Source: Enoplosus armatus (Eukaryota > Chordata > Actinopteri > Centrarchiformes > Enoplosidae). Taken from it: a stretch of 64,000 bases of DNA. Location: NCBI RefSeq assembly GCF_043641665.1, contig NC_092181.1, forward strand, positions 11,811,818 through 11,875,817, read 5' to 3'. Position numbers and translations under genes: made by a program. The notes under the pieces are model-generated. The model searched no databases, was not told where the DNA came from, and saw only the letters and a program-made list of their open reading frames with translations. Below are positions 35,700 through 58,510 of this stretch, in pieces (position 1 is the first letter of the stretch; each line of letters opens with the position of its first letter).

Positions 35700-36070
35700 T
35701 AAAATCTAAAAGTGTCAGCGCGCAGCAGCTCACAGGACACAGTCAACACCACCCAGCTCTCTCTCCACCTGCAGAAACAAACGAGAACACACACCTGGTT
35801 TTCAGCTGCAGGCACTGTAGGTGAGCTCGGTTCGTCTCTCTCTGTGTCCGTGTCAGCAGCAGCAGCTGTGTCCTGCTCGACGACACTTTGTTCACAAAAC
35901 ACGCAGCTGCGGGGGAAGAAGCCTAGTCTCTGTCTCTGGCATGCGGTCCAGCTGCTCAGGCGTGGCTCGGCGAGGATGGACGGTGTGCACCTTTAATCCG
36001 CCCTGTTTTATTTTTCGCAGGTAACTTAAACGCCCCGCCCCCCGGTCCGCGGTCTGTGCTGCGTTCAAGA
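35700..36070 (-). promoter_or_regulatory. myh9: Candidate myh9 promoter and non-coding exon 1
   Basis: A locally GC- and CpG-rich stretch in an AT-rich surround, including CGCCCCGCCCCCCGGTCCGCGG (36033-36054) in which an Sp1-like GC box is visible, and a possible donor (ACCAG|GTGTGT near 35790 on the minus strand). The position, about 5 kb upstream of the ATG, suits the non-coding first exon. TSS not determined. Confidence 0.45.
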
Positions 36071-39000
36071 GCTCCGCGTAAAAAACCTGGAGTTAAGAGT
36101 TGCCGCTGCAAGTGCTTCTGAATCAAAAAAGTAGACTAAAACACTAGATGCGTTGTTTTCCTGGCTCAGTTTGCTACTTTAAAAACCAAAAGGCTCAAGG
36201 AAGCGCAGAATAAAGAGGAGACGTGGCGCGTTAAGCTTTTGTGATTTCATTAATTACATTTCTGCAATAGAAAAAGTGTTGACATAATGTAACTTTTATA
36301 TCGAGTATCATCCAGGATGTTCTCATGACTTTGCTAGATGTGTCTTGATGGCAGCATAGAGTTCATTGATAATGTTAATTAATGCTCACTATTGCCTTCC
36401 CTTAACTGATAGTGATGAAGCTATTTAAAGTAGACTTTAGATGCTTTAAATACTTAAGATATGCTACAGACAATGAATCAGCAACAGCTTTGATGACAGA
36501 CTAATCAATTAAGTACTTTATCAACCAAAAATCAGTAAAAACAAGCAATCTGAAGACTCATCTCGGGCTCTTGGAACTTGCAATGGACATTTTTCAGTAT
36601 TTCCTGACTTGTAAAGACTAAACGACTAATTCATTAATTGAAAAAGAAAATGCTAACAGATGTATCAATAACATAACTTACAAATATTTCAGATATATAA
36701 GAGACCTGTGAAGTGTGCAGTACTTTCTTTCAAAATTACTTAGCAATATTTGCACATTGATAAACCTAATAAATAGAAATGGAAACATAAACCGCTTCAT
36801 CTACTGTAAATTACATATAGAGGGAATAAATGTTTATATGTTGAGATTTGTTTACTGTTGGAGGACAGTCATTGATTATCTGGTGTATGATCGGAGCATC
36901 TGGTCAGATAGTGTTGGGACTGTATTGTGTGTGTGTGTGTTTGTGTGGTGTGTGTGTGTGTGTGTGTGTAGGAATGCAGTCCCTCGTTGGTACCTGCAAC
37001 AGGAGAAGGGGTGTGGCACTGCTGATGTGTCCAAGTTGGAAATATGACACAAATCACATAACTGGCTGTGGAGAGAGAAATATAAAGAGGGGAAACCAAC
37101 ATGTAAGACTGCAACATGCATCTTATATATTTATGTTATATATTTATGTTTTAATGGTTATAATGACAAGTCAATGGGACCACTGTCAGTGTAAGCATGT
37201 AAGTACAGTGCAGTAATGTCTGCACTTGTTTCTGGTATCGTATTCTCTCTGTAAAAACAAATTAAAGATGAACTTTTATTTACTTGACAACAAAACACAA
37301 ATGAAACAGAGAGAGACATGATGTTAGTGTATAAACCACAACATATGCCAAACAAGGGGAAGTGTCTACCTGCACTTTGCCTCCCATCCACCAATGAGCT
37401 TTTGGTTTAATTTCCTACCATATATGGTCAGAGAGAGGAGACAGAGAAAGAAAGAGAAAAAGACTTCCAGAAAGAGAGAAGGCTGCAGAGCAGAGAGGCA
37501 GAGGGAGGCGTGGTCTATTGTTGTGTCTTTGCTGCTGGTGTAAAGTTTCTTTTTTCAAAACCCTGTCATTACCCCGAGCCCCGGTCCTTCTGTTGTTTCA
37601 GATCTGTCACACATCAAAGATGGGCTGATAGAAGTGTAGGGGCGGCATGTTGCAGCATGAATAAGACGGAGCAGGGACACACTGTGTTTCATGACTGGGT
37701 TTCACTGGAGGCATTTAGATTAAACAGTAATACAGTATACAGTAATAGACACTTCAGATGAATGTTGATTCAGTCCTACTTCTGATGCAGCTGCTTGTTT
37801 CAGAGAGGAAACAGTTCACATTTTTTCCAGGCTGTCTTAAAACAATACTTGCATGGCCCGAGGGTACAATGAAAGCAGTGTCGGTCACTTTAATTGTTCT
37901 TACTGTCCACAGAAGATTCCTTCTTAAAGCAGTTTCAATGTAAGTGATCTTACAGTCCTCTTTCTGTGTAAAGATGCTTTCCAGTTCAACCAAAGCTGAT
38001 GTGAAGCTTCAGCAGTCTGACTTAGACAAATCAAGCAGGTATCTTCTAAAGTTACAATCTTTTTAGTATTAAACTCCCTCTTTGTGTTTCTATTCCTCTG
38101 CTGGAGAGGAAACGCTCAATGAGGAAACGCTGTCGGAACGTAAGAACAAAGAGGACATTTGGTACTGAAAACTCTGCGACTTTGGAAGATAACCAGTTTA
38201 ATTTGTATTGCCCAGACGGCTGGAGCCTCACGTCAACTTCTGCTTAACTTCTGAATGCAGTTTTGCACCGAACGAGGACTGTGGATTTTGTCCCCCTTCA
38301 CTTGCACTGCTTTAGAAAGCGGGCTTTTTGGGGCAGGTTTTGCCCTAGATACTGAATATTGTACAAACAGAGAACACCTTGTGGAGAGGAGGAATGATTA
38401 TAACAACCTTTCAATGTACATATGGGCATTGAGTATAGTTTTGAGTGGTGAACTTGTCCTTTTAACATTTTTCAGCCTCTGTCCTGCTTCAGATACAAAA
38501 TCAGTAAAATCCTTCACTCACTGTTGGTCCAACTATCTCTCGCCTATATTTAACGTAAGTACCAGTATTCCTACAAACTCAAAATACAAAATATTAAAGA
38601 CATATCCTCCATTTCCTACACAGCTACTTTTGAAAACACACATTCCCACGAATCCTCCTCCGAGCTGCCCCCTTCTCCTCCTTTGTGATTGGATAAAACG
38701 GAGACTGGCTTTTATCTAAATTCGCCTCAACAGTAAACACTGAAGACGAGTTTTGCAACCAATTTGCAAACTCAGAGTTTATTTTTCGGCTGTAAACTGT
38801 AAAACAAAGCGTTTATCCAAAGCTGACTATGTTTCTCATCCTGTTGGCTCATTTCTGCAGCCACAGGGCACAGTCTGTTGTCACACCACATATAACGCAG
38901 CTTCCTGCAGCTCGCTTCAGGACAGGGAAACTGTCTCACACATGTCATAATGGCCTCGGTGTAAGATGATCATAGTCATATTTTTTCTGCATAAAACAGT

Positions 39001-40150
39001 GTAGATACTTTCACACTCCCTTCACCAGATAAAAAGCTGTTTCAAGTGAGTTAACACAGTAAAAACATGTATCATCTGTTGTTTTGTAAGATTTCAACAA
39101 GGAGCAAAAGCAGAGTCATGTCAAGTCATGTCAAGTCATGCAGGTGATTGTGGTAAATTTCACTAGGGGGGAAAGTGCAGGTAGACTGTTGTCAGAGGAC
39201 GCCTGCATTTATTCGAACGTGTTTGAGCACATCGGCCCGCCTGTGTTTGGCGGATAGACGGCAGATTTTACCTACAGAGAAGTTCAGTGAGTTACACTCA
39301 CAAACACAAGATTGCTCGTCCAGATCCACTCTATCGATCACTAAATACTTCAAGGTTAATTAGAAACATAGTCACAGTTTGGAAATGTCAGATTTAAAAC
39401 AGGTTGTCATTTCTAACACACTTTTCCTCTGTGTGTCACTGTCACTGTTAGACCAACACTGACTGAATAGTGCACCCCGTTGTGGACAAAACTGGCAACT
39501 ACAACCTGAAGTGTATCCACATTTTTGAGCTGTGTTTTTAGCATTTTCCAATGATTTACATGTACATGAAGCTACCTGTGGAAAACAAAAATAGGAAATT
39601 ACAGAATTTACCCGGAAGCCTGAATTAAAAACTTGGCTGTGTGTTTGAAAGATAGCACAGAGGGTCTAATGAAAGACACTATAAAGGGCATAATGTCCTC
39701 TGTCCCTCTCACTTTTCAAAATTTAATTCGGCAGCATTTAGGCTTCATGAGCAGCAAGTGCTTTGTGACTTTTTTAACTCCTCTCAGGCTACTGCCCTCC
39801 CCTGATTGGTGGAATGTGTGCCTGCAGTCTGAGAGGACGCCTGCAGACACAACTCAGGGCTGCAAACCTTCCCACATCTGTAATCTGTATTATTGTCAGT
39901 ATTCTCTATTAGTCAATCAATCAGTAAAGTGCTCTTTGCGGTTAAAATATAAACGCAACATTTATGAGTTAAGTATCAGGTCTCTGAAAACTAAATGTGA
40001 TTTTAAGTGACTTAAGTGTATAAATAATACTGCAATTTACATAGCATTTTATTTTATTAGACCACCATTAATCGGAAAAGCCCTATAACCAATTTCACAG
40101 TGTATTATTTGCCATCAACTGGAAGAGAAAAAAAATTCAACCATGACACA
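36071..40150. other. Intergenic region between myh9 and map2k7
   Basis: No gene recognised on either strand. Contents: an ATTAATCG-type repeat remnant (about 36480-36660), a GT tract near 36930-36970, a repeat copy at 38130-38430 shared with about 7.9-8.3 kb, and a three-unit 10-bp tandem repeat (TCAAGTCATG) at about 39115-39140. The 154-codon plus-strand ORF at 38255-38719 overlaps the repeat and has no convincing protein family. Confidence 0.6.
38130..38430 (+). repeat. Dispersed repeat, intergenic copy
   Basis: Contains GACTTTGGAAGATAACC, GAGGACTGTGGATTTTGTCC and GGAGGAATGATTATAACAAC, matching the copy at 7740-8330. It underlies the start of the plus-strand ORF 38255-38719. Confidence 0.65.
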
Positions 40151-41724
40151 TCAACTTTTTATGAGTTTTTATTTATTTATTTATTTGATTTTTAAGTGTT
40201 TTATTATTTTTTTTCTCCAAAAAAATCCTGAGGTATTCACAATATAATGGCATTTATTCTGTTTGAAATGAGACTCTGGGGGTGGGGAGAGGGGGGATGG
40301 GGGGTAAAATACAGCCAATAAAAAAACAAAAAACAAACAAACAAACAATCAAAATAAACGAAACAGGCAGTAAAGCTGTGTCGATGGATACAACTGTCAA
40401 GACGATAAATCCATGGTGTCGTACATACAAGAAGCCTTTGAACTGCAACAGCAGTGACTGAAGTCGATCCTCCCCCCACCCTGCAAACTAGCAAAGTCAT
40501 GCACTCTAGACTTGGAACTGCAATTTGAAAAACCTCAATGATATCTCAAAGCAGGTGTGTCCCACCGCGCTAACGGGGAGTGCAGGTTAATAACGAGCCA
40601 ATCAGTCAACGATCATAGTAGTTCATCATCAGCTGAAAAACCTAAAACCATCCAAGTTTCAAACAATACAAGCTTTAACTGTGAGTTAATAGCAAAGCAC
40701 TAGAGTTCAAATACACTATGCTGCGGCTACTCGGCTTTAAACCATGAGCAGTTTGTTTGTTGGGGCCTTCTGAGAGGGTAAACAGTAAACAAAATAATGG
40801 ACGTAAGTATGTCGGACAGCCACAGTAAAGCCAGAAACAGTGCGCCTTACTGTGCTGTAGGTTTCTATTTTAGCCTGTTACTTTATAGACTGTACGTTAG
40901 TGTGATGGTTCAATACAATATTTTGCTTTTTGTACACAATGATAAAAATGCCAAAGAGAGATTACTCCTCTACCTTGAGTCCTGTTTGCCCTCCACAAAA
41001 AAGCAATACACATGAAAAGCAACAAAAACAAACCATACAAATGACCAATAAATAAATATCAGTGAAAAAAATACACTGTTGAATCATTTTCTTGCTGTGT
41101 CACATATCTATGATTGATAAAATAACTGCTGTGACTTAAAAGAAAATAAGGAAAACACCCAATATTCTCCTCTCTGCACAACAATCTGCAACACAAAACA
41201 AAAACAAAATAAAACCCATCACAAGTGCAACATCAGTCACGACAGTCTCAGCATAAGAAAAAAAAAAGAAAAGAAGAAAAAAAGCTCTGGTATTTGACCA
41301 ATCAGCTCACTACTACAGCATCAAACAAACCAGAAAGGATAAAAAATAATAATCATAAAATAGAATAAAAAATAAAATCCAAAAGCAGTGGGCAGGGATG
41401 ATGGGGGGGGGAATTAAATAACAGCACACAATTTATGACCCAAACTGGGGTAACAAGAAACAAATCGATCATGATATCTGATCAAAGGAAAACAATATAT
41501 AATAATAACAATAATAATAATAATAAAAAAATACTATTAGACTTTCAGTTCAGAGGTTATCTTTATGTGGCGTTGGTTTAAATAAGGTGGACAGACACTA
41601 CAGCGTAACGGTGCTCCACCTCGCCAGTAAAAGAAACCTTTAGAGAGAAGGACGACACTGTCCAGCTCTCAGATCTGTCTGGGATCACCCATTTATTTCT
41701 TTGTTCAATTTGGTGTCATCTTTG

Positions 41725-41730
<6 letters not shown>

Positions 41731-41766
<36 letters not shown>
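41731..41766. repeat. (AAT)n microsatellite
   Basis: About 12 AAT units within a longer AAT/AAC-rich stretch from about 41500 to 41860. Confidence 0.97.
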
Positions 41767-41771
<5 letters not shown>

Positions 41772-42009
41772 AATAATAATAAAAACAGTAATCATAATAA
41801 TAAAAAACAAAACAATCAACAAAAACAAAAGCTAATAATAATAATAATCACCATCAATAAAGACTTTTGGTAGACGAATAAACACACACACACACACACT
41901 CTGCTCGCACACACAACTAACTGAAAAGAAAGACACACGTCACGTGAATGAGGGGAAAACAGGACGTTGAGACGTTTTTCTAACAAACACTGTCTGCTAA
42001 TAAAGATAC

Positions 42010-42040
42010 AGCTCCTCCTCCTCCTCCTCCTCCTCCTCCT
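42010..42040. repeat. (CCT)n microsatellite
   Basis: About ten CCT units, giving purine-rich AGG runs on the map2k7 transcript strand. Confidence 0.95.
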
Positions 42041-42639
42041 CGGTCCAAAGTGAAAAAGTATATTGCAAAGTTGACAAAGAACATAAAAAAACAAGTGTGT
42101 CTTTTCCTAAGTACACAATAATTCAAAATAATTCAAAAACAAAAAACACAGACTATGTGTGTAAAAATCATAAATAAGGATAAAGTTTTGTGCATCCCCG
42201 CCCCAACCAACCGTTGTCTTGGAAGAAAAAACCCCAAAACAAACAAACAAAAAACAAAACAATGGCAGTTACAACGGTGACAATAACATGCAATTGATAT
42301 ACTTTACAGCATTGATCTGTATCTCCCCAAAAACTACAAAGTCTAACCCCCGTCCCTCCCCGACCCCAATACAATCCTTAAATATTTGTCAGCTCATTCA
42401 AAACATATCTCTTGCTCTCTCTCGTTTCTCTGTGAACTAGCTGAAGGTGGTGATGTTCATCACACTGGGAGGAGGAGGGGGGGAGGGGGGCTCGAAAAGA
42501 AAAACACACTGTCACTAACTCCAGTTTATCTGTACATCTGTGTATGTACAGGAGGCTTTTTTTCCCATCGAAGCAAGCTGACATGGTTTGAATGACTGCA
42601 TAGTGAAAATGATATTTGGTTTACTTACAGATGGGTTTA

Positions 42640-42763
<124 letters not shown>

Positions 42764-43522
42764 CCCCTGGTGCCAAGGCACAGCGCAGGGGCACACTATG
42801 AACTACCTGTTTTTATACACCCCTGGCCTCGCACCTGACAAGCTAATATACACATGAAGCCACTATTGGCAGTAGTGAGCGTCACTGTGTAGAATGGGTT
42901 AGCTTCATACATTTGGGGTGTGTGTGTAGATTAGTAATCAGGTGTTTAATTTCCTCACACACACACACACACACTGACAGTCATTCAGAGGAGGTGCACA
43001 CCTGGCCTGACCTGATTGGTTTCACAGAGGTGTAGCGTGGCAGTGTCACCCAATCAGGTGTTTGGATGGAAATGCACGCAAACAGCACAGTGGAGCGAGT
43101 GTGCGCACGTGTGAAATACACATCAGCTCAATAACAGAGGACTTCGACAGCAGGACACTGGGTCCAGTCTTGTGTTTGGACACACACACAAAGAGTTTGA
43201 ATGGTGAACGTTGTAGTGAGAGTGGGTCACTCCAGCTCTGAGACAGTTTCAGAAACTGCAACCAATGAGGACACCTCAGGCTGTGCTGGTAGAGCAGTAC
43301 AGCTGACGGATGTTAAGCACCAGATTCAGGTTTATATACAACAGTTTTAGCAGAGGGGCTGAGCAGATCTGTCATGGTCAGCCCTGAATCCTGTCATCTG
43401 AAGAGTTTACAAGAGTCCCTGTTCACTGCTGGAAGCTAAATCAGGTCCAGGTCACACGCTGGTCTCCACCCGACAAAGGCTGAGCTAACGGAGTTGTGCC
43501 AGCTCACCGTCACATCTGCTCA

Positions 43523-44040
43523 GGGGCCTGTATCACCAAGAGACACAAGCTTTGGGCTTAACTCAGGTTTTCTGGTATCACCAAACTGGCTCACTTTTAA
43601 CCGGGGTAGATCACCATGGTAGCCTATACTGCAGGGCTAACGGAGCAGGTTAACTTCAGGGAATCAGATTTAAACCTGCCAACAGACCGCCTACTGACCA
43701 ATCAGATCACTGGAGACATGGCGCCATCATTCAGAAAGATTTACCAACACAGTTTACAATAAAGTAACAAGTAATAAAAAGCACATATCTTAAGATATCA
43801 GTAAATTTACTTTGATTTACATGATAATTATGTAAAAAATAAAACATCTGTATTCTGTGCTACTGGAGGGAGCTTTCCTTAGTTTGATTGATAAAATTTG
43901 ATTGGCTTGTGATTGCGAACTGGATTAGCTGGATTGGAAAACCCAGAGTTAACGGAGCCAGTTGCTAACCAGCTGTGTGATACCAGTTATCCAGGATGGC
44001 TAACGTTCAGTGAAGCCAGAGACCTTCTGATACAGGCCCC
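43523..44040. mobile_element. 518-bp DNA transposon with GGGGCCTGTATCA ends
   Basis: The left end is GGGGCCTGTATCACC and the right end TGATACAGGCCCC, an exact 13-bp inverted repeat. The interior has repeated motifs around TAACGGAG and AACCGGGG-like blocks typical of a non-autonomous element. Similar termini are familiar from Harbinger/ISL2EU-type elements of fish; that assignment is recalled, not tested. No coding capacity. It lies in the presumed map2k7 3' UTR or downstream region. Confidence 0.8.
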
Positions 44041-44119
44041 AAGTGGGATGAGCCAGCTGGTTTCATTGCTCAGCCCTTGACGTGTGTTAGTTAACAGTCT
44101 CCCCCTGTACAGTAATATG

Positions 44120-44172
<53 letters not shown>
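44120..44172. repeat. Interrupted (CA)n microsatellite
   Basis: CA units broken by two CAAACA interruptions, in the map2k7 downstream region. Confidence 0.95.
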
Positions 44173-44173
<1 letters not shown>

Positions 44174-45136
44174 GGCACTGCTACACTACAGCGCCCCCCC
44201 CTCACCCTCTTCCATTAGCTATAGAGAGATTTCATATATATCATAGCTGAGAGTAATCAATTATAATGTCAATAACAATAGTCATAACAATAACAACAAC
44301 GCTCTTCCGTATTTTTTTGTTGAGTTGTGGACACCTTTGGTGTGAACTGTCAAGGTTGTCAAGCTTGCAGGCAACCTGTGGACAGGTGGAGGGATGGATG
44401 GACAGAGTAACGGATGGATGTGACAAATAAGCATCTGGACAGACAGACATCCCCCTCTACACTGTACAGAGTTTAGTGCGACGTCGAGACACAAATGATT
44501 AACTACCTCCATTACACATACAGCTACATTTGAGGTGAGGTGTGTGTTTATATTTTGTGTGAGTTAGTACTTTTTGTGAAGCCCACCTCCCTGCGTTCTG
44601 TCTTCTAATCCATCTCTCACTTGCTGTTGCTCTCCTCAGACTTGCTCTTCCGTATTTGGTAACACGTGTTGACATTGCATTATTTCACTTATTTGGTTTA
44701 AAAGAAAAAGAATAAAGTATTTGTCCTTTGGGGAAAAGAAGTGACAGCAGCGTCTAAAGCAATAAAAAAAGTAGCAGCAGTAGCGATGTAATTATAAATA
44801 ACATTGTTTGAACAGAACAGTAAACATCATAAACACGACACGCTAACTCACTCGCTAAAATCATAATTGGTAGGTTGGTGTAACACCATGAAAGCTTTTT
44901 ACAATAACCAGCTAGCCTCAGAGCACGGCAATCCCGCGGAACTGATGTCCTCCTTCCCAGTTTCCAATTTTCACACACTTACTTCCTGTCATCCACCTCT
45001 TTTGACTTTTCCTTAAACTTCCCATTCCACTTTCCTAAACACTCCCTGTCTTCCCTCTCACCTCACTCCGTCCTCTCCTCTCGTTTTCCTGTCGTTTCAT
45101 CTTCACTCGTCTTTTCTGCCATCTTGACAACATTAC

Positions 45137-45171
<35 letters not shown>

Positions 45172-45455
45172 GTCACTCTGACCCTCTCTCTCTCTGTCGT
45201 TGCCATTCCTCAGTTCTCTGTGTCTAGCAGTGATTTGGTTTGGTGCGTGACGGGGCGTGGGAGTCTGCACATCTAGCAGGCTTTGGCTGTGGCCCTGCAA
45301 GAGGGGAGGCAGTAGGAATCTAGTCAGTCAGTCTCTGAAGACCTGCGCTCATTAAGTACATCTATACATCGCAGTTTCAAACACATTGACCAGTTCAGCT
45401 GTGCCTGGTTTATCAAGCCTGACACGCTCAATTTTATCTTCACAATCCTCTAGTT

Positions 45456-46250
45456 CAGGGGTCTCAAAGTCAAATCAACTGGGTGCCACTGGCCAGGTTG
45501 TTTTCTTCTAGTGAGGCTGCATAAACACTTCTCTGAATAAAAACAAAAAAAAAAACTCTTGACTAATGCCATTTCAGATTGAATTCCCAGAGAACGGCAG
45601 CTTTGTCCTTACAGATAAGACCGGAAACAGTCACATTAAACTCCACAAAAACATAATCAACTGTTCAGGTCTCTTGAAACTGTCTGTGCTCCAGGTCAAC
45701 CTTTCTTTTGGGTGTCAAAAGAGACATTTTGGTGTCAGGTGCACTAAGCTAAATCTAGGCGCTGCTGGTCTGAGCTTATAGTAAGTAGTTACGATTACTT
45801 AATTAATCGATTGCCAGAAAATTAATCTGAAAAAATGTGGATAATTTATTAATCGTTTAAATAATGTTCCAAGCTAAACTGCCAGCAAATTCACTGGTTT
45901 CAGCATCTCAACAATGAAGATTTGCTGATTTTCTTTGTCTTCAATGATAGCAAACTGGATATTATTAAGTTTATGACCCTAACCCTTTGAATCTAGAAAC
46001 TTGATTGACTGTATGATTGAAGGAAAAGATAATTACGAATTATTATTGATACTGATGAATCAATAATGAAAATATTCAAACCCTTGCAATTCTGGGAAAA
46101 GTAAATGATAAAACAGGCCTAAAAGACTATAAAGACTAAAGAAAATCAGGGATAAGACAAAACAAAAGACTGTACGATTTTAGAATGAATTCTAATCGTG
46201 GACGGCTTTTTGACCTTGTGGATCAGATCTGATCTAGTTTGAGACCCCTG
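45456..46250. mobile_element. 795-bp hAT-like non-autonomous transposon
   Basis: Ends are CAGGGGTCTCAAAGTCAAAT (left) and ATCTAGTTTGAGACCCCTG (right), inverted repeats of the CAGGGGT...type common to hAT elements. The flanks CTCTAGTT (45448-45455) and TTCTAGTT (46251-46258) match at 7 of 8 positions, as expected for an aged 8-bp hAT target duplication. An ATTAATCG-type repeat (about 45790-46110) appears nested inside. Confidence 0.85.
45785..46110. repeat. ATTAATCG-type dispersed repeat, nested copy
   Basis: Contains ACTTAATTAATCGATTGCCAG and ATTTATTAATCGTTTAAATAA with the ...CAGCATCTCAACAATGAAG ATTTGCTGATTTTC interior recurring in several other places in this window (14940-15110, 22800-22895, 25025-25110, 29630-29895, 36480-36660, 58650-59040, 59740-59825). 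A widespread teleost repeat, probably an old DNA element. Confidence 0.6.
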
Positions 46251-47074
46251 TTCTAGTTTCTAAAAACACCATCACGTGCTTTATCAAGACTCGTCTGTGC
46301 GGTTTCTTAACGTCTGAAATGTTTGCAGGAGCAGGTCTAAATCTCTTGGCCTCCACCAACAACAACCTACACGCAGCCTTTGGTCTGGAAACACTGTGGA
46401 GCACTATGTCACACTAAACAGCAGAGGCAGACAGAGAGGTGGACAAAGAGGAAGAGGTAGACAAACAGAGAGAGAAGTAAAGAAATGCTCCACAGGTAAT
46501 ACCCCCAAAACAGTATATATTCTTTGTACAAGATAAGCTCCTGTTCTTTGCTTTCTCAAAGAAAAAGCACTTGGCTCCCATTTTTACTTCTCTCTTTCAA
46601 CTTCTCTCGTTTCTCACACTAGTAACAGTTGTTCAGTTCCCCTCTTCTTCTACTTTCTTTTCTCTCGCACACTTCTAGAAAGAGTCACATCCCCCCCCCC
46701 CCCAAACTCATATTCTTAGTACCCCTCCATCTCTTGTAATGTTCTTCTAGTTCATCTAAGTCATTCTGAACACACAAAAACAAAACCAGACTTCTTTTTT
46801 ACAAAGCTAGAATGCAACACTAATTTTTCTGTAATTCTTTTTCATTGTGTTTTTTCTCCAATTATGCAGATGCTAAATACAATGATGGGTAATCTAAACA
46901 TATTTCATATCAAAGTTAATGAGGATTACTATCGTTACATGTTAAAAATGAAGCACGACTAACAGATTAATTCATTCTGGTTTGTGTGTTACACCTGTAG
47001 TGTGAAGGTGAATAAAAGACTAGCAAATATAATCTCACTTCAGAAACAACCAGTGACTGTGTATTGATATTGAT

Positions 47075-47203
<129 letters not shown>

Positions 47204-47764
47204 TACAGATACAGCCTGAGAATGTGTGATAGTAGAAACACCTGAAGAATCATAATTGCACCAGACTTTGTTGTGTCCTCCATAATGTTTATGTACAAGA
47301 GAGATTCATGTTTGCTAATGTAGCAGATGCTTTGTTCCAGTGTGTAGTGACTACTCTGTTGACTTATCCAACGGCTTGGATCAATGCTGGAGACAGACAT
47401 GTAGGTGGAAAAACTACTGAAAAGTGGACGAAATGTAGAAACACATACAACATACACACACAGTTTGTATGTAAGTGTGTGTGGCTGTTACACACACTGT
47501 GATGTGACGTGATATGATAGTGTGACGAGATGTAACCGCGTGTAAATGAATGAAGCAAACTGCAGTGTGCACCCTTTTCTCTTCCCTCCTCCCCTTGTCT
47601 GCCTGTCCAGATTCAACACACCAATAAACAGAACCACCTGTGTCATCCATCCATCCATCAGTCCATTTCTCCGTCCATCACTCCATCTGTCCATCCAGAG
47701 TCCTTCCCCTCCTCTGAGGGCTCTTCAGGTGCTCTGGTGGACAGATGGGACAGGCGGGCTGGGT

Positions 47765-47884
47765 CTAAACGCTAGGCTTAGCTGCTAACGCTGGGCTAGA
47801 CTAGGACAGACTGAGTCTGGGCTTGGCAAAGCTAAAGCTAGGCTAGACTAGCGTCTGGCTAAGCTAACGCCAGGCTGGGCTAGG

Positions 47885-47886
<2 letters not shown>
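47765..47886. repeat. Degenerate GCTAGGCTA-type repeat at the map2k7 stop
   Basis: Recurring AACGCTAGGC, GCTAGACTAG, AAGCTAAAGCTAGGCTAG and AAGCTAACGCCAGGCTGG blocks. The repeat begins at, or just overlaps, the map2k7 stop codon and so makes up the start of its 3' UTR. Confidence 0.7.
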
Positions 47887-58007
<10,121 letters not shown>

Positions 58008-58085
58008 CTTGAAAAATTGAGCACCATGTAGTTCCCAGCAGAGCTCTCGACTCCCCTCTCTGGCAGGCAGGCAGGCAGGGCCAGC

Positions 58086-58162
58086 AGCACACTGACTGAC
58101 TGACTGACTGGACGCACGCACGCACGCACACACGCACGCACGCACACACACACACACACACA
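58086..58162 (-). repeat. Compound microsatellite in the map2k7 5' UTR or promoter
   Basis: Immediately upstream of the map2k7 start codon (about 60-155 nt on the transcript side) are runs of CTGC (near 58060-58078), TGAC (58091-58109), GCAC/CGCA (58111-58145) and CA (58146-58161). These alternating purine-pyrimidine runs can vary in length and may adopt unusual DNA structure near the start of transcription. Confidence 0.8.
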
Positions 58163-58167
58163 GTCCT

Positions 58168-58510
58168 TGCCTTGGAAAAAAGCAGTTGACTAAATAATTA
58201 TCTCAACTCAAGGTCCACTTATCTGCTTGTTCTAGAGCTTTCAGCTATATCCTCATCATAAGATTGAGTTTGTTCAGTTACCAAGGAAGTGTAAATGTTC
58301 AGACTATCCACAATTTTGAGCATCTGTAGGACCTCTCGTCCATGTTGACCCCAAAAGCTGAGGGTGACAGTTCACTCTCGACCTTGGAAACAGCAGTGGA
58401 CTCGCTTGTTCAGGCGCTTTCGACCAAATCACAAGGTCTTCATCAGCAGATGTGGTTTTCTCAGTTTTCATGGGACTGCAGATGTTCAAATTACAGTTCA
58501 ATGGCAAACA
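58168..58510. repeat. Diverged tandem repeat between map2k7 and pkn1
   Basis: Unit 1 (about 58168-58345) has CCTTGGAAAAAAGCAGTTGAC, GCTTGTTCTAGAGCTTTCAGC and CTCATCATAAG; unit 2 (about 58378-58510) has CCTTGGAAACAGCAGTGGAC, GCTTGTTCAGGCGCTTTCGAC and CTTCATCAGCAG. They are direct, diverged copies of the same element just upstream of map2k7. Confidence 0.65.

Noticed and set aside
38255..38719. 154-codon plus-strand ORF
   Set aside because: Begins in a dispersed repeat, shows no domain and no splice or promoter context; chance ORF more likely.
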